Shown: positions 51,060 to 59,787 of the stretch, one piece after another
Numbering within the stretch: the first letter of the stretch is position 1
Layout: each line of letters begins with the position of its first letter
Origin: Lachnospiraceae bacterium
GTDB taxonomy: Bacteria > Bacillota > Clostridia > Lachnospirales > Lachnospiraceae
Length of the DNA stretch: 64,000 nt
Direction: 5' to 3'
Assembly: GCA_022793375.1 (NCBI GenBank)
Contig: JAAWCS010000007.1
Coordinates: 1-64,000 of the forward strand
Program-made: the position numbers and the translations under genes
Notes under the pieces: model-generated
The model's input: only the letters and a program-made list of their open reading frames with translations
Databases searched by the model: none
Told to the model about the DNA's origin: nothing

Positions 51060-51788
51060 ATGTCAGGACATTCCAAATTTGCCAATATTAAGCACAAAAA
51101 GGAGAAAAACGACGCGGCCAAGGGAAAGATTTTTACGGTCATCGGCCGTGAAATCGCGGTGGCGGTCAAGGAGGGCGGCGCCGACCCGGCCAACAACAGC
51201 AAACTGCGCGACGTGATTGCCAAGGCCAAGGCCAACAACATGCCCAACGATACGATTGAGCGCGGAATCAAGAAAGCGGCCGGCGATCTGGGCAGCGTCA
51301 ATTACGAGAAAATCACTTACGAAGGCTACGGCCCGAGCGGCGTGGCGATTATTGTGGATACTTTGACGGACAATAAAAACCGCACGGCGGCCAATGTACG
51401 CAGCGCGTTTACCAAGGGCAACGGCAGCATCGGCACGCCGGGCTGCGTATCCTTTATGTTTGACAAAAAGGGGCAGATCATTGTGGACAAGGAGGAGTGC
51501 GAAATGGACGCCGACGAGCTGATGATGACAGCTCTAGACGCGGGGGCCGAGGACTTTTCCGAGGAGGAGGACTGCTACGAGATCTACACGGATCCCGACG
51601 AATTCAGCCAGATTCGTGAAAATCTGGAAAAGGCCGGGATTGCGATGGTCAGCGCGGAAGTGACGATGGTTCCTCAGACCTGGGTCGATCTGTCCGACGA
51701 AGAAGCGATCAAGTATCTGCAGAGGACCCTGGATCTTCTGGAGGAGGACGACGACGTACAGGCAGTGTATCATAACTGGTCCGAATAA
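51060..51788 (+). CDS. YebC/PmpR-family protein
   Basis: A 242-residue YebC-family protein. The start [22 protein letters not shown], the middle [28 protein letters not shown] (two blocks: GYGPSGVA and LTDNKNRT) and the [20 protein letters not shown] end are diagnostic. Members act as DNA-binding regulators or, as shown for some, help ribosomes translate proline stretches. GAGGAGAG lies 10 nt before the ATG. It may be cotranscribed with the CorC-like gene. Confidence 0.95.
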   Translation: MSGHSKFANIKHKKEKNDAAKGKIFTVIGREIAVAVKEGGADPANNSKLRDVIAKAKANNMPNDTIERGIKKAAGDLGSVNYEKITYEGYGPSGVAIIVDTLTDNKNRTAANVRSAFTKGNGSIGTPGCVSFMFDKKGQIIVDKEECEMDADELMMTALDAGAEDFSEEEDCYEIYTDPDEFSQIRENLEKAGIAMVSAEVTMVPQTWVDLSDEEAIKYLQRTLDLLEEDDDVQAVYHNWSE

Positions 51789-51829
51789 GACCGGCCGGCA
51801 TATTCATACGAAAAGTCAGGAGAAAAATC

Positions 51830-52981
51830 ATGATCTGTATTAAGAACGGAACCATACATACGGCCGTGGACCCCACCCCTTTTAACGGCGATATCCTCAT
51901 TGAAAACGGGAAAATCCGCGCAATCGGCGCCAATCTGGATGTCCCCGGGGAGGCGGAGATTTTGGACGCCGCGGGACTTTGCGTATATCCGGGCTTTGTG
52001 GAGGCGCACTGCCATATCGGACTGGACGGCTACGGAATCGGCTATGAGGGCATGGATTACAATGAAATGAACGACATCGTCTGCCCGCAGATGCGCGGGA
52101 TCGACGGCGTAAAGGCCCTGGATCCGGCCTTTGCGATGGCCGCCGGCGCCGGCGTGACCTGTGTGGCGACCGGCCCCGGCAGCGCCAATGTGCTGGGCGG
52201 GACCTTTACGGCGATCAAGACGGTAGGCTGCCGCGTCGAAAATATGGTGGTAAAGGAAGCGGTTGCCATGAAATGCGCCTTTGGCGAAAATCCCAAGCGC
52301 TGCTATAAAGACAAGGGCAATTCGACCCGCATGTCCACGGCGGCAAAACTGCGGGAAATGCTTTTTAAAGCAAAGGAATACGGGGAAAAACTGGCGGCGG
52401 CCGGCGGCGATGTTTCCAAGAAACCGGCGTTTGACATGAAACTGGAGGCGCTGCAGCCGGTGCTGCGGGGCGAGATGCCCTTAAAGGCCCATGCCCATGC
52501 GACGGACGATATCTTTACCGCCCTGCGCATTGCCCGGGAGTTCGGCTTAAAGATTACGCTGGAACATGTAACCGAAGGCCATCTGGTGGTGGAGGAGCTG
52601 GCGAAAGAGCAGGTGCCGATGGCAGTCGGGCCGACGCTGACGCATGCGACCAAATTTGAACTGCGCAATAAAAGCTGGACAACGCCGGGCGTACTGGCGG
52701 CGGCCGGCTGTCAGGTATCGATCATCACCGACTCGCCGGTGATCCCGCAGCAGTATCTGCCAATGTGCGCCGGCCTGGCGGTCCAGGCGGGAATGGAGCC
52801 GTTTGCCGCTCTGCAGGCGATTACGATCAACCCGGCCCGCCATATCGGGATCGAGGACCGGGTCGGTTCGCTGGAGGTCGGCAAGGATGCCGATGTGGTG
52901 ATTACGGACGGCTGCCCGTTCGAGATTTCGACGAAGGTACACTATGTGCTGATTGACGGAAATGTGGTGAAAAAAGCCTGA
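51830..52981 (+). CDS. Amidohydrolase family metal-dependent hydrolase
   Basis: A 383-residue amidohydrolase-superfamily enzyme of the imidazolonepropionase-like group. Metal ligands are the HxH in FVEAHCHIG (about residue 67), later His residues in KAHAHATDD and ITLEHVTEGH, and the Asp in IITDSPVIP. The end EVGKDADVVITDGCPFEISTK is the typical closing beta-sandwich. No signal peptide, so it is probably cytoplasmic. Substrate is unknown: a cyclic amide, deamination substrate or dipeptide are all possible. AGGAG lies 10 nt before the ATG, and a terminator follows. Confidence 0.9.
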   Translation: MICIKNGTIHTAVDPTPFNGDILIENGKIRAIGANLDVPGEAEILDAAGLCVYPGFVEAHCHIGLDGYGIGYEGMDYNEMNDIVCPQMRGIDGVKALDPAFAMAAGAGVTCVATGPGSANVLGGTFTAIKTVGCRVENMVVKEAVAMKCAFGENPKRCYKDKGNSTRMSTAAKLREMLFKAKEYGEKLAAAGGDVSKKPAFDMKLEALQPVLRGEMPLKAHAHATDDIFTALRIAREFGLKITLEHVTEGHLVVEELAKEQVPMAVGPTLTHATKFELRNKSWTTPGVLAAAGCQVSIITDSPVIPQQYLPMCAGLAVQAGMEPFAALQAITINPARHIGIEDRVGSLEVGKDADVVITDGCPFEISTKVHYVLIDGNVVKKA

Positions 52982-53007
52982 CCGCCGCAGGCGGCAGGAA
53001 ACGGGAA

Positions 53008-53047
53008 CGCTGCTGCAATGCAAAACAGGTGTTGCGGCGGCGTTTTT
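53008..53047 (+). terminator. Intrinsic terminator after the amidohydrolase gene
   Basis: CGCTGCTGCAA (53008-53018) pairs with TTGCGGCGGCG (53032-53042) including G-U pairs, followed by five T. Confidence 0.7.
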
Positions 53048-53158
53048 AAATTCTCAGACGCACGGGCGCACAGATCGTGCGGCAGGCAGAAACGCACGGT
53101 CGGCCGTATAGAAAAAAGAAGTACGAGACATAGTATAATGAAGTAAGGAGCGAATCGT

Positions 53159-53992
53159 ATGCTGACAATCGGATGTCATTTATCTTCTTCCAAGGGCTTT
53201 CTCCATATGGGGGAGGAAGCCGTTTCCATCGGAGCGAATACGTTCCAGTTTTTTACCCGCAATCCCCGCGGCGGCAAGGCCAAGCCCCTGGATCTTCGGG
53301 ATATTGCCGCGTACCGGGAGTATGCCATGGGTCACGGCTTTCCGGTCATTTTGGCGCACGCGCCGTATACGCTGAATGCCTGCGCCAAGGAGGGGCGTAC
53401 CCGGGAATTTGCCTGGGAAACGATGGCCGACGATTTGCAGCGCATGGAGGCGGTCCCCGGCCAGATGTACAATTTCCATCCCGGCAGCCACGTCGGGCAG
53501 GGGGTGGAGACGGCAGTATCGCTGATTGCCGAATGCCTGGACCAGGCGATGAAGCCGGGGCAGACTACTACGGTGCTGTTAGAAACGATGGCCGGCAAAG
53601 GCAGCGAGGTGGGCAGCCGCTTTGAGGAACTAAAGGCGATTTTAGAGCGCGTGCGTGAGCCGGAGCGCATGGGTGTGTGCCTGGATACCTGCCATATCTA
53701 CGACGCCGGCTACGACATCAAAGACCGGCTGGAGGAGGTACTGGAGGAATTTGACCGGATTTTGGGTCTTTCGCGCCTGCGCGCCATTCACTTAAACGAC
53801 AGCAAAAATCCCTTTGCCAGCCACAAGGACCGCCATGAAAAGATCGGGCAGGGGTCTTTGGGCCTGGAGACGTTTATCCGTATCATCAACCATCCGGCGC
53901 TTAGGGGGCTGCCGTTCTTTCTGGAAACACCGAACGAACTGCCCGGCTATGCGCAGGAGATTTCCCTGCTGCGGGCGTCATACAGGGAATAA
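53159..53992 (+). CDS. nfo: Endonuclease IV (AP endonuclease)
   Basis: A 277-residue TIM-barrel zinc enzyme that cuts DNA at abasic sites in base-excision repair. Zinc-ligand regions visible are the H in [11 protein letters not shown] and Q/E positions in [11 protein letters not shown] and [36 protein letters not shown] and [13 protein letters not shown]. Length fits the family. The ATG follows AAGGAG. A TATAAT hexamer at 53134-53139 lies upstream without a recognisable -35. The acyltransferase gene starts 51 nt after the stop. Confidence 0.95.
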   Translation: MLTIGCHLSSSKGFLHMGEEAVSIGANTFQFFTRNPRGGKAKPLDLRDIAAYREYAMGHGFPVILAHAPYTLNACAKEGRTREFAWETMADDLQRMEAVPGQMYNFHPGSHVGQGVETAVSLIAECLDQAMKPGQTTTVLLETMAGKGSEVGSRFEELKAILERVREPERMGVCLDTCHIYDAGYDIKDRLEEVLEEFDRILGLSRLRAIHLNDSKNPFASHKDRHEKIGQGSLGLETFIRIINHPALRGLPFFLETPNELPGYAQEISLLRASYRE

Positions 53993-54042
53993 GGCCGATA
54001 GGCGCAAAACAATGAAAAAAGAAAGGCGTATGACAGCGATTC

Positions 54043-55539
54043 ATGATTTTCAGCAGTTTGTTATTTTTATTTCGATTTTTGCCGTTGATGCTGCTTGTTT
54101 ATTTTGCTGTACCAAAAAAGGGGCGCAATGCCGTCCTTTTTTTGGGCAGCCTTCTTTTTTATGCCTGGGGCGAGCCGGTGTATGTCGTGCTGATGCTGTT
54201 TTCCACGGCGGTGGACTATATCCACGGACGGATCATTGAGAGCGCGCGGGCGGCCGGGCGGGAAAGACGGGCCAAACGGGCGCTTCTTTCCTCGGTCGTA
54301 ATCAATCTGGGGCTTTTGGGCGTGTTCAAATATCTGGATTTTCTGATCGCGTCGGCCGGCGGCCTGCTGGGACTTTCCCTGAAAGGCTTCGGACTGCCGC
54401 TGCCGATCGGCATTTCGTTTTATACCTTCCAAACCATGTCCTACAGCATCGATATTTACCGCGGGCAGGCCAGGGCGCAGAAAAACATAATCGATTTCGG
54501 GGCGTATGTGGCAATGTTCCCGCAATTGATCGCCGGGCCGATCGTGCGCTATCAGACCGTGGCAAAAGAGCTGAACGAAAGACGGGAGAGCGCGGAGCAA
54601 TTTGCGAACGGAATCTCTTTATTTTTGGCCGGCCTGGGCAAAAAGGTGCTTTTGGCAAACGGCATCGGCCTTCTGTGGGACACGGTGGCCGCGCTGCCGG
54701 CGGCGCGTCTGACCGCGGCCACGGCCTGGCTGGGAGCGGCCGCCTTTGGCCTGCAGATTTACTTTGATTTTTCCGGCTATTCCGATATGGCAAGAGGGCT
54801 GGGGCAGATGTTCGGCTTTTCTTTTCCGCTCAATTTTGACTACCCCTATATTTCGCGCAGCATCACGGAATTTTGGCGGCGCTGGCATATTTCCCTGGGG
54901 ACTTGGTTTCGGGAATATGTGTATATCCCTCTGGGGGGCAACCGTCGGGGGCTGGCAAAGCAGCTGCGCAATATCTTAGTCGTCTGGACGCTTACCGGGA
55001 TCTGGCATGGCGCGAGCTGGAATTTCCTTCTTTGGGGGCTGTACTTTGGAGTGCTGCTGGCAGTGGAAAAGGTCTTTTTGCTGAAATGGCTGGAACGCGC
55101 GCCGGGGATTGTCAGCCGCGTGTATATGCTGGCGCTGGTGCTGATCAGCTGGGTGATTTTTGCCAGTGTGGACGGCAAAGGAGGAATCGGCTACCTTAGG
55201 GCCATGGCCGGCCTGGGAGCGCTGCCGTCCGGGGCCGCGGGAATGTCTGCGGGCGCTCTGGCGGATCCGACGACCTGGTATCTGCTGCGCAATTACGGAG
55301 TGCTGCTCGCGGTGTGCCTGCTGGGGGCCACGCCGCTTCCCAAACGGATTTTTTCATATCTTCATACGAAAGCCGCCGGTCTGGCCGACAGGGAAGAAGG
55401 AGCGGGTGAGCCGGCGGCCGCAGCGGGCAGCGCAGCCTGGCAGCTTTTATGGAGCGGGGCGGGAGCGCTTTTGCTTCTTGTCTGTACGGCGTACCTGACG
55501 GATGCTTCGTACAATCCGTTTCTGTATTTCCGTTTTTGA
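54043..55539 (+). CDS. MBOAT-family membrane O-acyltransferase (AlgI/DltB-like)
   Basis: A 498-residue polytopic membrane protein of the MBOAT family that moves acyl (usually acetyl) groups across the membrane for O-acetylation of surface polymers. Family blocks are LFYAWGEPVYVVLMLFS, PIGISFYTFQTMSY, FPQLIAGPIVRY, YFDFSGYSDMARGLG and PYISRSITEFWRRWHISLG, and the catalytic His is in LTGIWHGASWNFLLWG. The ATG at 54043 has only a weak upstream site. It is followed 12 nt later by a DHHW protein gene, the usual partner that completes the transfer outside the membrane. Confidence 0.93.
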   Translation: MIFSSLLFLFRFLPLMLLVYFAVPKKGRNAVLFLGSLLFYAWGEPVYVVLMLFSTAVDYIHGRIIESARAAGRERRAKRALLSSVVINLGLLGVFKYLDFLIASAGGLLGLSLKGFGLPLPIGISFYTFQTMSYSIDIYRGQARAQKNIIDFGAYVAMFPQLIAGPIVRYQTVAKELNERRESAEQFANGISLFLAGLGKKVLLANGIGLLWDTVAALPAARLTAATAWLGAAAFGLQIYFDFSGYSDMARGLGQMFGFSFPLNFDYPYISRSITEFWRRWHISLGTWFREYVYIPLGGNRRGLAKQLRNILVVWTLTGIWHGASWNFLLWGLYFGVLLAVEKVFLLKWLERAPGIVSRVYMLALVLISWVIFASVDGKGGIGYLRAMAGLGALPSGAAGMSAGALADPTTWYLLRNYGVLLAVCLLGATPLPKRIFSYLHTKAAGLADREEGAGEPAAAAGSAAWQLLWSGAGALLLLVCTAYLTDASYNPFLYFRF

Positions 55540-55550
55540 GGAGAAATGAA

Positions 55551-56714
55551 ATGAAAAAAAACACGGTTTGGATTTCGATTATCCTGTTTTTGTTTCTGCT
55601 GTTTGGCTGCATGCTGTGGGGACTCCTCAAAGCGGACCGGCCCTATTCCGATACGGAGAACCGCTATTTGGCGACGCGGCCGGCGTTTAGCTGGAAAGCG
55701 CTTTTTGACGGAAGTTTTACAAAAGAATACGAAGAGTATGTGGCCGACCAGTTTCCGCACAGAGACCGTCTGGTCGGCTTAAAGACCCGCATGGAGGCGC
55801 TTCTTGGCAAGACGGAGACCAAAGGCGTGTGGCTGGCCGACGACGAATACCTGATTGTAAACCATCCGGCCGGGGATTTTGAGAGCGAACAGGCGGAAAA
55901 AAACGTCCGCGCGCTGGCAAAAGCCGTCGCCTATTATGTCAAAGAGCTGGGAGACGACCACGTAAGAGTAATGATTGTGCCGACGGCCAGCCAGGTGCTG
56001 ACGGAAAAGCTCCCCCGAAACAGCCAGCCTTACGATCAGTCGCAGTATCTGCAAAAAGTACGGACAGCCCTGGAGGAAAATGGAAGCGAGGGAACGCTGA
56101 TCGACATGCCGTCGGTACTGTCCGCCCATGCGGATGAATATATTTTTTATCGGACCGATCATCACTGGACGACGCTGGGGGCCTTTTACGGGTACCGGGC
56201 CTGGGCGGAAAGCCTGGGATTTGAGCCGCTTTCAGACAGCGCGCTCAGGACCGTATCCGAAGATTTCTTCGGCACGACCTGGTCCAAACTGCACGCTCTG
56301 GGGCGGGCCGACGCAATTTCCGTCTATGATTCAAAGCGGCCGGTGGTGCTGACGCACAACCAGACGACGCAGACGGAGGGGTTTTATAACTGGGAGGCGC
56401 TAAAATGGCATGACCAGTATGCCGTGTTTTTGGGCGGCAACGACGGACTTATGGAGATCCGGCCGGCCGAAACAGAGGACGGCGGCAAAGAGGGCGCAAG
56501 CGGCCGGGTGCTGTTAATTGTCAAGGATTCGTTTGCCAACTGCTTCATCCCTTATGCCGCGGAGCATTATGAGACGATCGTGGTGGCGGATCTGCGGTAT
56601 CTGAACATGAGTCTGCAGGCGCTGGCAAAACAGTATGCGGTCACCGATTTGCTGGTGCTCTACAACGTGCAGGCGTTTGCCACGGACGCGACGGTATTTA
56701 AGATCGCGCGATAA
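55551..56714 (+). CDS. DHHW/AlgX-like extracytoplasmic acetylation protein
   Basis: A 387-residue protein with one N-terminal membrane anchor (~residues 7-28) and an SGNH-hydrolase-like extracytoplasmic domain. The name-giving motif is FYRTDHHWTTLGAF near residue 200, an SGNH-type Ser is in LIVKDSFANCFIPY, and the start ENRYLATRPAFSWKALFDG matches AlgJ/AlgX relatives. It probably receives acyl groups from the MBOAT partner and transfers them to a glycan. The target polymer is unknown; fucosylated surface glycans from the 11-17 kb operon are one guess. The ATG at 55551 follows GAGGAG; a second ATG at 55546 is out of frame. Confidence 0.9.
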   Translation: MKKNTVWISIILFLFLLFGCMLWGLLKADRPYSDTENRYLATRPAFSWKALFDGSFTKEYEEYVADQFPHRDRLVGLKTRMEALLGKTETKGVWLADDEYLIVNHPAGDFESEQAEKNVRALAKAVAYYVKELGDDHVRVMIVPTASQVLTEKLPRNSQPYDQSQYLQKVRTALEENGSEGTLIDMPSVLSAHADEYIFYRTDHHWTTLGAFYGYRAWAESLGFEPLSDSALRTVSEDFFGTTWSKLHALGRADAISVYDSKRPVVLTHNQTTQTEGFYNWEALKWHDQYAVFLGGNDGLMEIRPAETEDGGKEGASGRVLLIVKDSFANCFIPYAAEHYETIVVADLRYLNMSLQALAKQYAVTDLLVLYNVQAFATDATVFKIAR

Positions 56715-56749
56715 GAGCCGGGCACAGGCCCGGGAGGGGGAGATAAGAT

Positions 56750-57463
56750 ATGAAGGAGATACGTCTGGATAAATTTCTGGCGGATATGGGAAAGGGCTCC
56801 CGCAGCCAGGTAAAGCAGGCCCTGAAAAAAGGCCTGGTAAAAGTAAACGGCGCTGCCGTAAAAGCTCCGGAGCAGAAAATCGATCCGCAGACCGACCAGG
56901 TATCGTATGACGGGGAATTAGTATCCTACCAGCGTTTTGCCTATTATATGCTCAATAAACCGGCCGGCGTCGTGTCGGCCACGGAGGACCGAAAGGAGCG
57001 GACGGTCCTCGACCTGCTTGGCGGTGAAAAGGCCGGCGGGCTTTTTCCGGTGGGGAGACTGGACAAAGATACGGAAGGACTTTTGCTGATTACCAACGAC
57101 GGCGCGCTGGCCCACCGCCTGCTGCACCCCGGAAAGCATGTGGATAAAACGTACTACGCAAAGCTGGCCGGGGAGGTAACGCCGGATATGGTACGCGCCT
57201 TTGCGCAGGGGCTTTCGATCGGGGATGAAAAACCGACGCTTCCGGCCCGGCTGGTCGTTTTGGAGAGCGGCGCGGTGTCGACGGTGGAAATCACGATCTG
57301 CGAGGGCCGTTTCCACCAGATAAAGCGGATGGCAAAAGCCGTGGGAACGGAGGTACTGTATTTAAAACGCCTGGCAATGGGCCCGCTGCGGCTGGATCCG
57401 GCGCTTGCCGGCGGGCAGTACCGGGCGCTGTCCGAGACGGAAAAAGAGCAGCTTCTTCGCTGA
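56750..57463 (+). CDS. RsuA/RluB-family pseudouridine synthase
   Basis: A 237-residue rRNA pseudouridine synthase with an N-terminal S4 RNA-binding domain (IRLDKFLADMGKGSRSQVKQ) and a catalytic domain containing MLNKPAGVVSAT and the active-site Asp in FPVGRLDKDTEGLLLITNDG (about residue 105). The EGRFHQIKRMAKAVG motif is typical. The small size and LDLLGG region resemble RsuA (16S position 516) more than RluB, but the target is not certain. GGGGGAGATAAG precedes the ATG. Confidence 0.92.
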   Translation: MKEIRLDKFLADMGKGSRSQVKQALKKGLVKVNGAAVKAPEQKIDPQTDQVSYDGELVSYQRFAYYMLNKPAGVVSATEDRKERTVLDLLGGEKAGGLFPVGRLDKDTEGLLLITNDGALAHRLLHPGKHVDKTYYAKLAGEVTPDMVRAFAQGLSIGDEKPTLPARLVVLESGAVSTVEITICEGRFHQIKRMAKAVGTEVLYLKRLAMGPLRLDPALAGGQYRALSETEKEQLLR

Positions 57464-57491
57464 AAACATGCCGGCCGGAGCGGTTTTTCGT

Positions 57492-57520
57492 TGGACAAGG
57501 AAGGAGAAATGTATTATAAT
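57492..57520 (+). promoter_or_regulatory. Promoter of the PspA/SPFH pair
   Basis: -35 TGGACA (57492-57497), 17-nt spacer, perfect -10 TATAAT (57515-57520), about 52 nt before the first ATG. Confidence 0.6.
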
Positions 57521-57578
57521 ATTCCTGACACCGGGCCGCCGCAGCGCGGTATTAGGGCAGGGAAGAAGGAATATACAG

Positions 57579-58220
57579 ATGGGAATTTTTAAACGCATAT
57601 GGAACTGGCTGTGTTCCTTATTCGGCGGGGGCAAAAAGAAGGAAGCCGCCGAACTGGAACGCTGTGTAAGAACGATGCAGGAGGCGCTTGGAAACATGAA
57701 AGCACAGACAGAAGCCGTAGTGGCGGCGCAGGAGAAGCGCAGGCGGGAGATCGCCCGGTGCGAAGAGGAAATCGCCAAGATGGGCCGCTACGCCGAGAAA
57801 GCCGTGCGGGAGGACCGGGACAGCGAAGCCCGTTTCTTCCTGGAAAAGAAAGCCGGACTGGAAAAACGTCTGGCCGGCCTGACAAAGCAGCGCGATATGG
57901 CGGCCGGGTATACGTCCCAGGCCGAGCGCCTGTACCAAAAGGCCGAGAGCCAGCTGCATGAGATCACGGCCCGCAAGGACGCCGTAAAGGCCAAGATGGC
58001 GGCCGCGGAACTGGCCGAAGCCATGAACCGTCTAAACAGCGGCCAGGCCGGCTCCTCTCTGCTGTCGATGGAGGCAGATGCGCAGGCGGCCCTCGATAAG
58101 GCCGAAGCAATCGCCGAACTGGAGGGACGCGGCGCCGATTGTGACCTGCAGGCACTGATGAGCAAATACGACGAAGAAGGCGAAGATACGGGGCGACCGC
58201 TAAATGCCCCCGGACGCTGA
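57579..58220 (+). CDS. PspA/IM30-like coiled-coil membrane-stress protein
   Basis: A 213-residue, mostly coiled-coil protein with a short amphipathic N-terminus (GIFKRIWNWLCSLFGGGKKK) suited to binding membranes, then long Glu/Lys/Ala-rich helices (~25-165) with EARFFLEKKAGLEKRLAGL. This matches PspA/Vipp1 (ESCRT-III-like) relatives such as B. subtilis YdjF. Such proteins form rings or rods that stabilise damaged membranes. The ATG at 57579 follows GAAGAAGGA. An SPFH-domain gene follows after 48 nt, as in the ydjFGHI operon, but the ydjG and ydjH equivalents are missing. Confidence 0.82.
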   Translation: MGIFKRIWNWLCSLFGGGKKKEAAELERCVRTMQEALGNMKAQTEAVVAAQEKRRREIARCEEEIAKMGRYAEKAVREDRDSEARFFLEKKAGLEKRLAGLTKQRDMAAGYTSQAERLYQKAESQLHEITARKDAVKAKMAAAELAEAMNRLNSGQAGSSLLSMEADAQAALDKAEAIAELEGRGADCDLQALMSKYDEEGEDTGRPLNAPGR

Positions 58221-58268
58221 CAACGGCGAAAACGGCCGATACAATAAAGAAAACAGGAGGATGAGAGA

Positions 58269-59249
58269 ATGGGCATTTTTGGGGGCCAGCTGGCCAATGT
58301 GGTAGAATGGGAAGAGTATCGGGACGATATCCTGTTCTGGAAATGGAATAACGACGAGATCAAGAAAGGCAGCAAGCTGATTATCCGCCAGGGCCAGGAC
58401 GCGATTTTCATGGCCAACGGCAAAGTAGAAGGCGTATTTTGCGACGAAGGAAGCTACGACATCGAATCGCAGATCATTCCCTTCCTCAGCACCCTGAAGG
58501 GCTTCAAATTCGGCTTTAACTCCGGCATGCGGGCCGAAGTACTCTTTATCAACACCAAAGAAGTACCGATGAAATGGGGCACCAAGAACGCCATCAACCT
58601 GCCCGCGCCCGGCCTGCCCGGCGGCCTGCCGATCCGCGCCTTCGGTACATACAACTGCTTCGTAGCCGACCACGCAGTGCTGATCGAAAAGATCGCCGGC
58701 GTAAAAAAACAGTTTGCCGTCGGCGATGTCCGCGAGCGCGTCGATTCGATGGTGAGCCAGCTTCTGATGAAGTGGATCAGCCGCGAAGGAAAAGACATGT
58801 TCAACCTGCAGGCCAATGCCTTTGACATTGCCAGAGGACTTTGCGAGGATCTTGACATGGAAATGCGAAAAATCGGCATTGGCATCACCGATTTCGTGAT
58901 TTCCAGCGTATCCTATCCCGAAGAAGTAACCAAAATGCAGACCAAAGCCGCCGCGCAGAGCATGGTCGGCGACATGAACCGCTACCAGCAGATGAGCATG
59001 TTAGATTCCATGAGCCGCGGCGGAAGCGGCGGCCGAGGCGGCAGTGTGGCAACTGATATGATGCAAATGCAGATGGGCATGGCCATGGGCCAGCAAATGA
59101 TGAACCAAATGAACCCCATGAGCCAACCCAACCAAACCGTCCAGCCCAGCCAACCCACCCAGGGCGGCGGCATGAACTTCTGCCCCAACTGCGGCACCAA
59201 AGCCGCCGGCGCCAAGTTCTGCCCCAACTGCGGTACCAAACTAGGGTAA
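58269..59249 (+). CDS. SPFH-domain protein with C-terminal zinc ribbons (YdjI-like)
   Basis: A 326-residue protein related to B. subtilis YdjI. Residues ~20-230 form an SPFH/stomatin-like domain (IRQGQDAIFMANGKVEG, GVKKQFAVGDVRERVDSMVS, FVISSVSYPEEVTKMQ). Next is a Met/Gln-rich low-complexity stretch (~245-300) and at the end paired CxxC motifs CPNCGTKAAG and CPNCGTKLG that should form a zinc ribbon. No signal or membrane helix; membrane recruitment would occur through the PspA-like partner. GGAGG sits eight bases before the ATG at 58269 (another ATG at 58261 is too close to it). A terminator follows. Confidence 0.88.
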   Translation: MGIFGGQLANVVEWEEYRDDILFWKWNNDEIKKGSKLIIRQGQDAIFMANGKVEGVFCDEGSYDIESQIIPFLSTLKGFKFGFNSGMRAEVLFINTKEVPMKWGTKNAINLPAPGLPGGLPIRAFGTYNCFVADHAVLIEKIAGVKKQFAVGDVRERVDSMVSQLLMKWISREGKDMFNLQANAFDIARGLCEDLDMEMRKIGIGITDFVISSVSYPEEVTKMQTKAAAQSMVGDMNRYQQMSMLDSMSRGGSGGRGGSVATDMMQMQMGMAMGQQMMNQMNPMSQPNQTVQPSQPTQGGGMNFCPNCGTKAAGAKFCPNCGTKLG

Positions 59250-59290
59250 AACTTTTAGAGACATAATTAGTGAAATATTTATAAAGAATC

Positions 59291-59341
59291 AAAATGGCAG
59301 CTGTCCCCCCTCACAAGAGCCCACGACAGCCGCCATTTTTT
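59291..59341 (+). terminator. Intrinsic terminator after the SPFH gene
   Basis: AAAATGGC...CTGTC pairs with GACAG...GCCATTTT, followed by a T-run. Confidence 0.75.
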
Positions 59342-59443
59342 CGATAAGCGCCCTCTCCCCAATCTTCATCGCCGCTACCAAACCGAAAACCGCCCCTACT
59401 GCGACTTACGGTGCGGCCATTTTTGCCAAGGGAAAGGCAACAG

Positions 59444-59590
59444 CCCGGTTTCTGGGGCCTGTCCTGAACGGACTCTTTCCAAACGCCGGCCCTTGGTGAG
59501 CGCAAGCCGCAGGCGAAGCGCGAACCTAGTGCCGCTGCGTTTGGAACGAAGCGAGAGCGGGTCTGAGAAGGCCAGGCCCCAGGAACCGGG
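59444..59590. repeat. Long imperfect inverted repeat
   Basis: CCCGGTTTCTGGGGCCTG (59444-59461) pairs with CAGGCCCCAGGAACCGGG (59573-59590) at 17 of 18 positions. Inner arms TTCCAAACGC (59477-59486) and GCGTTTGGAA (59537-59546) pair perfectly. The ~50-nt centre is GC-rich with further short pairings. It fills the middle of the 538-bp gene-free interval 59250-59787. It could be a mobile-element remnant or a structured RNA. No coding frame is convincing. Confidence 0.65.
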
Positions 59591-59656
59591 CGTCCCGTTC
59601 CCTCCCCTAAAAAAATCGCCCCACCCCCCAAATTTATGTTATCTTCTAGATTATGC

Positions 59657-59685
59657 TTGCAATCTTCCCCCTTTTCCTGGATAAT
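59657..59685 (+). promoter_or_regulatory. Promoter of the hydrogenase operon
   Basis: -35 TTGCAA (59657-59662), 17-nt spacer, -10 GATAAT (59680-59685). The leader to the ATG is about 95 nt. Confidence 0.5.
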
Positions 59686-59787
59686 AATAAAAGAGAGAAC
59701 GGTATACGCACGACCTTACCCGGAGGCTCCTTATCTGTGAGGACGCTTCGCGGCTAAGAATACAAAACCAAGAAATGGGGGATTGCA

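Noticed and set aside
59493-59684. Small frames within the long inverted repeat upstream of the hydrogenase
   Set aside because: No start signal and composition follows the palindrome.
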